Position numbers and translations under genes: made by a program. The notes beneath the pieces were generated by a model, which did no database searches, had not been told where the DNA came from, and saw only the letters and a list, made by a program, of their open reading frames with translations. Shown one piece after another: positions 59,851 to 64,000 of a DNA stretch of 64,000 nucleotides (positions are counted from its first letter, which is position 1; each line of letters begins with the position of its first letter). Source of the DNA: Capnocytophaga leadbetteri (GTDB lineage: Bacteria > Bacteroidota > Bacteroidia > Flavobacteriales > Flavobacteriaceae); the NCBI RefSeq assembly GCF_003054025.1, contig NZ_QBKG01000010.1, positions 1 to 64,000 of the forward strand, in the 5' to 3' direction.

Positions 59851-59877
59851 TTGGTTGTAAGATTTTTATCTAAAAAT

Positions 59878-59925
59878 AACTGCCTGAGAAGTAATATACT
59901 TATAGCTTCTCAAGCAGTTTTTTAT
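59878..59925 (+). terminator. Terminator of pepD
   Basis: AACTGCCTGAGAAG (59878-59891) pairs with CTTCTCAAGCAGTT (59906-59919) with one mismatch, followed by a T-run. Confidence 0.85.
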
Positions 59926-59946
59926 TTTGATATTAGGAAACTTTTT

Positions 59947-59976
59947 TTGTTTATTAAGTTTTTTATGCTACCTTTG
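59947..59976 (+). promoter_or_regulatory. Promoter of the RND permease gene
   Basis: TTG at 59947-59949, 19 bp, TACCTTTG at 59969-59976, 24 bp before the ATG. Confidence 0.8.
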
Positions 59977-60000
59977 CACCCGATTTACAAAGAATAACAA

Positions 60001-63000
60001 ATGGACTTAATTAAACTTTCTATCAAGCGCCCTAGTGTGCTGATTGTAATGCTTTCCTTATTATTATTAGGAGGCTTTTATTCTTATAAACTATTGAACT
60101 ACGAACTTATCCCTAAGTTTGAAGTGAATGTGGTAACTATCTCTACTATTTATCCTGGTGCCTCACCTTCTGAAATTGAGAGTACAGTTACTAAAAAGAT
60201 TGAAGATGGGGTATCTGCCTTAGAGAATATCAAGAAGATACAGTCGTATTCGTATGAAAGTCTTTCAGTGGTGGTAGTACAGCTTACCAATGATGCCAAT
60301 GTAGATAATACCCTCAATGAGGCACAGCGAAAGATTAACGCTATCCGAGCTAATTTGCCTACCGATGCTAAAGAACCTTCACTTAGCAAATTCTCTCTTT
60401 CTGATTTGCCTATCGTTTCTATTGGGGTAACTTCTAAACTCTCTTCTCAAGAGCTTTACGATTTAGTAGATAAGAAGATACAACCTGAGCTATCACGAGT
60501 GCCAGGGGTTGCACAAGTGAATATCATCGGGGGGCGTAAGCGCGAAATACGTGTGAATGTAGACGCTAAAAAATTAGAAGGTTATGGACTTTCTATAGGA
60601 CAAGTACAACAGCTTATTGCAGCTTCTAATATGGAAATTCCTGCGGGCAAAATTAAAACCCGTGAAAATAGTACCTCTATACGTTTGTTAGGTAAAATTC
60701 AAGATGTAGAGCAGTTGCGTAATCTTACCTTAGCTTCGCAAAATGGAGTAGAGATACGACTTTCAGATGTTGCCGATGTACAAGATACAGAAGAAGAAGC
60801 TGAAAAAATAGCACGTATAGACCAAGAAAATACGCTCTTGTTGCAAGTGCTTAAACAGACTGATGCCAATGCGGTATCGGTAAGCGAGTTGGTACGCAAG
60901 AAAATGGAACAAATAGAGCAGACTTATAAAAATGAAGGCGTAAAAATGTTATTGGCAGAAGATACTAGTGAGTTTACCCTACACGCTGCCAATTCAGTGA
61001 TGTTCGACCTAGTCTTAGCTATTGTCTTGGTGGCTGTTGTGATGTTCTTCTTCTTGCACAGTTTGCGCAACGCTCTTATCGTAATGGTGTCTATCCCTAC
61101 CTCACTTATTGCTGCCTTTATAGGTATGTATTTCTTCGGTTTTACCCTCAACCTGATGAGCTTAGTAGCCCTTTCGTTGGTGGTAGGTATCTTGGTTGAT
61201 GATGCTATTGTAGTGCTTGAGAACATACACCGCCATATGGAAATGGGCAAGAACAAAGTCCGCGCAGCCTTCGATGGTTCAAAAGAAATCGTACTAACAG
61301 TTATGGCGATTACTTTGGTGATTGTGGTGGTATTCGTTCCTATTTCTATCGGTAACTCTATAGTAGTGAATATTGTCCGCGAGTTCTGTATGACGGTGGC
61401 TATTGCTACGATGCTTTCGTTGCTAATGTCGTTTACAGTAGTGCCTTGGTTATACTCACGTGTTGGTAAGTTAGAGCACGCCAATCCTAATTCGGTATTA
61501 GGAAAGATAGCTATAGGTTTTGAGAGTTATCTCAAACGTTTTACGCAGTTTTTCTCTGACTTATTAGTATGGGTATTTGCTAACAAATGGAAAACGATTA
61601 TTTTGGTATTCTTCCTCTTTATAGGCTCTTGTTCTCTTATTCCTACAGGCTTTATAGGGGCTGAATTTATGCCTAATATGGATAGAGGGAAGTTTTTAGT
61701 ACAGTTTGAACTCAATAAAGATGCTTCCTTAGAGCAGACTAACTTTATAACACAAAAAGCTGAAAATTACCTACGCAATCTAAAAGTAAAGGGTACCAAT
61801 AAACCTTTGGTAGAAAGTATGATTACTACTGTAGGACAGTCTACCAGCGGTATGGGAAGCACACAAGCTACCGCTTATAAGTCAGAAATACAGCTTACCC
61901 TTATAGATAAGAAAGAACGTAGCGAATCAACTAACGTGATAGCCGCTAAGCTAAAACGAGAACTCAGTCAGTATTTGGTAGATGCTAAAGTGAAGACAGT
62001 GCCTGTCGGAATGATGGGAGCTGAACAAGCGCCTATTGCTTTGGTAGTTACTTCTGATAATGTAGAAGCTGCCCAACAGTATGCTGAAAAGGCTGCCGGA
62101 TTGCTTAAAACTATTGACGGAGCTACGGAAATAAAACTTACTTCAGAAGCGGGTAACCCTGAAATAAACGTGGAGTTAGACCGCGACAAGATGACCCTAT
62201 TAGGGCTAAATGTAGCTACGGTAGGTACTACTATGCGTACTGCGTTTAATGGTAATGATGATAGTAAATTCCGTACCGGCGATTCTGAATATGATATCAA
62301 CATACTATTCCAAGAGGGTAATCGTCAATCAATAGATGATATAGAAAATATGACCTTTATCAACGCTATGGGTCAACAGATAAAACTCTCGCAATTTGCT
62401 ACTATCAATTATGCATCAGGTCCTACTCAGTTAGAGCGTTATGATAAGTCGCCTTCAGTAACAGTACAAGCACAAACCGTAGGTCGCCCTACAGGTACCG
62501 TAGTATCAGAATGGAAAACAAAACTCGAAACCCTACAGAAACCAGCTAATGTACATTTCACTTTCTCTGGTGACCAAGAGATGCAAGACGAAGGATTTGG
62601 TACTATATTCGTATCACTATTTGCGGCTATCTTATTAGTATATATGGTGATGGTAGTGCTGTACGACAGTTTCTCACGTCCGTTTGTAGTGTTATTCTCT
62701 ATACCTCTATCATTTATTGGCGCTCTGATAGCTTTAGCCTTAGCCAATATGTCGCTCAATATCTTTACGCTTTTGGGTATGATAATGCTCATTGGGTTGG
62801 TGGCTAAAAACGCGATTATGCTAGTGGATTTTGCCAACCACCGCAAGCAGGAAGGAGAAGATACAGTAACCGCATTAATACAAGCAAACCACGCCCGTTT
62901 ACGCCCTATCCTGATGACTACTATTGCGATGGTAGCAGGTATGATACCATTGGCAATTGCTAGTAGCGCAGGAGCTGAGATTAATAACGCTTTAGCGATT

Positions 63001-63177
63001 GTAATTATCGGCGGACTTCTCTCATCTCTCTTCCTTACGCTTATCATTGTCCCTTTGGTGTATTTGATTTTCGACAATATAAGCAAGCGCTTTGGCAAAG
63101 AAACTAAAGTAGATTATGAAAAGCTAATGATTGCCGACTATGAGCACAGAGAAATAAAAGGTGAACACGAAATATAA
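60001..63177 (+). CDS. Multidrug/solute efflux RND permease (AcrB/HAE1-type)
   Basis: 1058 residues, AcrB length, with twelve membrane segments in two halves and large periplasmic docking domains. The start DLIKLSIKRPSVLIVMLSLLLLGG is typical. The proton-relay region GILVDDAIVVLENIHRHME in TM4 (about 396-415) carries the paired Asp residues. The second half ends with LIGLVAKNAIMLVDFANHRKQE and RLRPILMTTIAMVAGMIPLA. It should pump drugs or other solutes to the outside together with a HlyD-type adaptor and a TolC-type channel, but neither is adjacent here. It is transcribed alone. Confidence 0.93.
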   Translation: MDLIKLSIKRPSVLIVMLSLLLLGGFYSYKLLNYELIPKFEVNVVTISTIYPGASPSEIESTVTKKIEDGVSALENIKKIQSYSYESLSVVVVQLTNDANVDNTLNEAQRKINAIRANLPTDAKEPSLSKFSLSDLPIVSIGVTSKLSSQELYDLVDKKIQPELSRVPGVAQVNIIGGRKREIRVNVDAKKLEGYGLSIGQVQQLIAASNMEIPAGKIKTRENSTSIRLLGKIQDVEQLRNLTLASQNGVEIRLSDVADVQDTEEEAEKIARIDQENTLLLQVLKQTDANAVSVSELVRKKMEQIEQTYKNEGVKMLLAEDTSEFTLHAANSVMFDLVLAIVLVAVVMFFFLHSLRNALIVMVSIPTSLIAAFIGMYFFGFTLNLMSLVALSLVVGILVDDAIVVLENIHRHMEMGKNKVRAAFDGSKEIVLTVMAITLVIVVVFVPISIGNSIVVNIVREFCMTVAIATMLSLLMSFTVVPWLYSRVGKLEHANPNSVLGKIAIGFESYLKRFTQFFSDLLVWVFANKWKTIILVFFLFIGSCSLIPTGFIGAEFMPNMDRGKFLVQFELNKDASLEQTNFITQKAENYLRNLKVKGTNKPLVESMITTVGQSTSGMGSTQATAYKSEIQLTLIDKKERSESTNVIAAKLKRELSQYLVDAKVKTVPVGMMGAEQAPIALVVTSDNVEAAQQYAEKAAGLLKTIDGATEIKLTSEAGNPEINVELDRDKMTLLGLNVATVGTTMRTAFNGNDDSKFRTGDSEYDINILFQEGNRQSIDDIENMTFINAMGQQIKLSQFATINYASGPTQLERYDKSPSVTVQAQTVGRPTGTVVSEWKTKLETLQKPANVHFTFSGDQEMQDEGFGTIFVSLFAAILLVYMVMVVLYDSFSRPFVVLFSIPLSFIGALIALALANMSLNIFTLLGMIMLIGLVAKNAIMLVDFANHRKQEGEDTVTALIQANHARLRPILMTTIAMVAGMIPLAIASSAGAEINNALAIVIIGGLLSSLFLTLIIVPLVYLIFDNISKRFGKETKVDYEKLMIADYEHREIKGEHEI

Positions 63178-63185
63178 ATAATTAG

Positions 63186-63232
63186 CAAATTAGCCAATTA
63201 GTAAATGTGAAAATTACTAATTGGCTAATTTG
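63186..63232. repeat. Inverted repeat between convergent genes
   Basis: Perfect 19-bp AT-rich arms (63186-63204 and 63214-63232) around a 9-nt loop, built on a TTAGCCAATTAG core. Degenerate copies of the same core follow up to 63260. It may end transcripts from both sides, although it lacks clear T-runs. Confidence 0.7.
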
Positions 63233-63255
63233 TTTATTACTAATTGACAAATCGG

Positions 63256-63870
63256 CTAATCGACAAATTTGCTAATCATTTCCTCGTTGTCTATAGGAGT
63301 ATTGTTATATTCTAAAGTCCAACCTACGGCACGAGTAGCAAAAATAAGAGTAGAAAGTTCAGCGATAAGTCGGTCTTGAGCATTGTTCTTTAGGTTAGAA
63401 GCAGCTATTTTCTTTTCGAGTACTTCATTTACTTTTTTCTCTATTTTGGGTACATCTTCTGCTTTAAAAGGGTTTATTTGGCTTTGCGTGATGTCGTAAT
63501 ACTTCATTTTAGGATAAATCTTTACCTCAGCTTCTGGCAATGATTTTATAATCACTTTTCGCTGTTCCTCATTTACTTCAAAAACTATCTTATGTAGGTC
63601 ATAGCCTACTGTTACATCAGCATTTACGATGGTTAAGATGCGCTTGTCAAACGAAAACCAATCCATAAAGTATTTTTGAGTATCTACGTATGAAAGGACT
63701 TCAGTGAAGTGCCCTTCCGTTACTACCAACTTGCTTACATTGGCTATTTGCGTTTGTATAAGTGCTGAATCAGCCTCCAAACGCGCTTCTTCTTCTTTTT
63801 TCTCTTTGAAAAAATAAACTACTAACAGCACTACCGCTGCCGTAATCATTCCTAATAAAAATCTCTTCAT
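63256..63870 (-). CDS. DUF4230 domain membrane protein
   Basis: 204 residues. A single N-terminal membrane helix (about 4-21, ending VVLLVVYFFKEKK) is followed by the DUF4230 pattern: VSKLVVTEGHFTEV, a KYFMDWFSFDKRILTIVNADVTVGYDL stretch, KVIIKSLPEAEVKIYPKMKYYD and a helical C-terminal part (AEDVPKIEKKVNEVLEKKI). The protein is anchored with the domain probably outside the cytoplasm. Its role is unknown. A partial gene ends 30 bp upstream on the same strand, so they may be co-transcribed. Confidence 0.88.
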   Translation of the reverse strand: MKRFLLGMITAAVVLLVVYFFKEKKEEEARLEADSALIQTQIANVSKLVVTEGHFTEVLSYVDTQKYFMDWFSFDKRILTIVNADVTVGYDLHKIVFEVNEEQRKVIIKSLPEAEVKIYPKMKYYDITQSQINPFKAEDVPKIEKKVNEVLEKKIAASNLKNNAQDRLIAELSTLIFATRAVGWTLEYNNTPIDNEEMISKFVD

Positions 63871-63900
63871 TGTTTTTATATTTGTTAAATCAGCTATATT

Positions 63901-63999
63901 TTAATCTACTATTACCTTATTAATTTGTGATAAAGCAAATAACGGACATACCCAAACGGTACGTATTGCTTCTTCTTCAGTATCTGTATAGGTAAACAC
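63901..63999 (-). CDS. Unknown protein, C-terminal end (partial)
   Basis: The last 32 codons of a frame that enters from the right edge (FTYTDTEEEAIRTVWVCPLF, then ALSQINKVIVD and TAA at 63903-63901). It lies 30 bp upstream of the DUF4230 gene. Too little is visible to name a family; the frame could also be a chance opening. Confidence 0.45.
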   Translation of the reverse strand: MFTYTDTEEEAIRTVWVCPLFALSQINKVIVD

Positions 64000-64000
64000 G

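Noticed and set aside
60924-61484. 186-codon open frame on the minus strand
   Set aside because: Antisense to the well-conserved RND permease TM region; a shadow of that gene.
62439-63098. 219-codon open frame on the minus strand
   Set aside because: It lies wholly inside the RND permease gene in antisense, has no promoter, and its composition (many Ile, Ser, Thr) is that of a shadow frame.
1-64000. CRISPR arrays, prophage or IS elements
   Set aside because: No regularly spaced repeats of 24-40 bp with spacers, no transposase or integrase genes and no phage structural genes were seen.

Overview
The window looks like a chromosomal segment from the Bacteroidota, class Flavobacteriia, and most probably Capnocytophaga (the genus is an inference). 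The signs are low GC, about seventeen promoters of the Bacteroidota type (TTG, about 19 bp, TAnnTTTG), few Shine-Dalgarno sites, and family content typical of flavobacteria: PorP/SprF and PorE-like OmpA proteins, DUF4199, DUF4230, split transketolase, a dihydroorotase without HxH, and viroplasmin-RNase H. I see no insertion sequence, prophage, CRISPR array or rRNA. There is one tRNA gene, Ser-TGA. Nearly all of the window is ordinary core genome with tightly packed operons.

Layout. 1-4206: the tail of a PorP/SprF-like gene, then two tandem PorE-like OmpA proteins (type IX secretion/gliding type). 4294-9582 (minus): cutC, a metallophosphoesterase, murG, a YwqK-like repeat protein and murC, ending at a strong bidirectional terminator, so murG/murC are detached from the rest of the dcw cluster. 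9660-10480: an AT-rich orphan gene with odd short repeats around it. 10494-12200: divergent cdd and prfA. 12269-23114 (minus): S9 peptidase and acyltransferase; DUF4199; mscL; hemN; ettA, a 55-residue membrane peptide, RNase H and Nfu; then an Imm51-like gene, a VOC fragment and a flavin oxidoreductase. 23427-35798 (plus): a conserved small protein with mtaB, then lipoprotein, TRIC channel, tig, clpP, clpX, a thioredoxin-fold protein, trmD, acyl-CoA ligase, a pRiA4b ORF-3 protein and a nucleoid-associated protein. 35868-39110: an orphan transketolase C-terminal subunit (minus), rho and tRNA-Ser. 39207-50580 (plus): a hydrolase/PPIase/lpxB/rhomboid operon, a TlpA-like lipoprotein operon, and a pyrC-like/esterase/K+ channel/miaA/NUDIX/prenyl synthase operon. 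50658-56034: an RND exporter, type II NADH dehydrogenase and two degenerate methylmalonyl-CoA mutase-like genes. 56115-64000: a patatin-barrel protein, pepD, a stand-alone RND permease, DUF4230 and a partial gene.

The strongest oddities are the shrunken MutA/MutB-like pair (54362-56034); a PorP plus double PorE-like module cut by the window edge; an 11-bp tandem-repeat class at three intergenic sites; a dihydroorotase homologue without its HxH zinc motif; a potassium channel with a C-terminal zinc ribbon; and small or broken genes too short for ordinary gene calls (a 55-codon gene and a 44-codon VOC fragment). I did not find a clear, wholly new multi-gene defence or mobile system.
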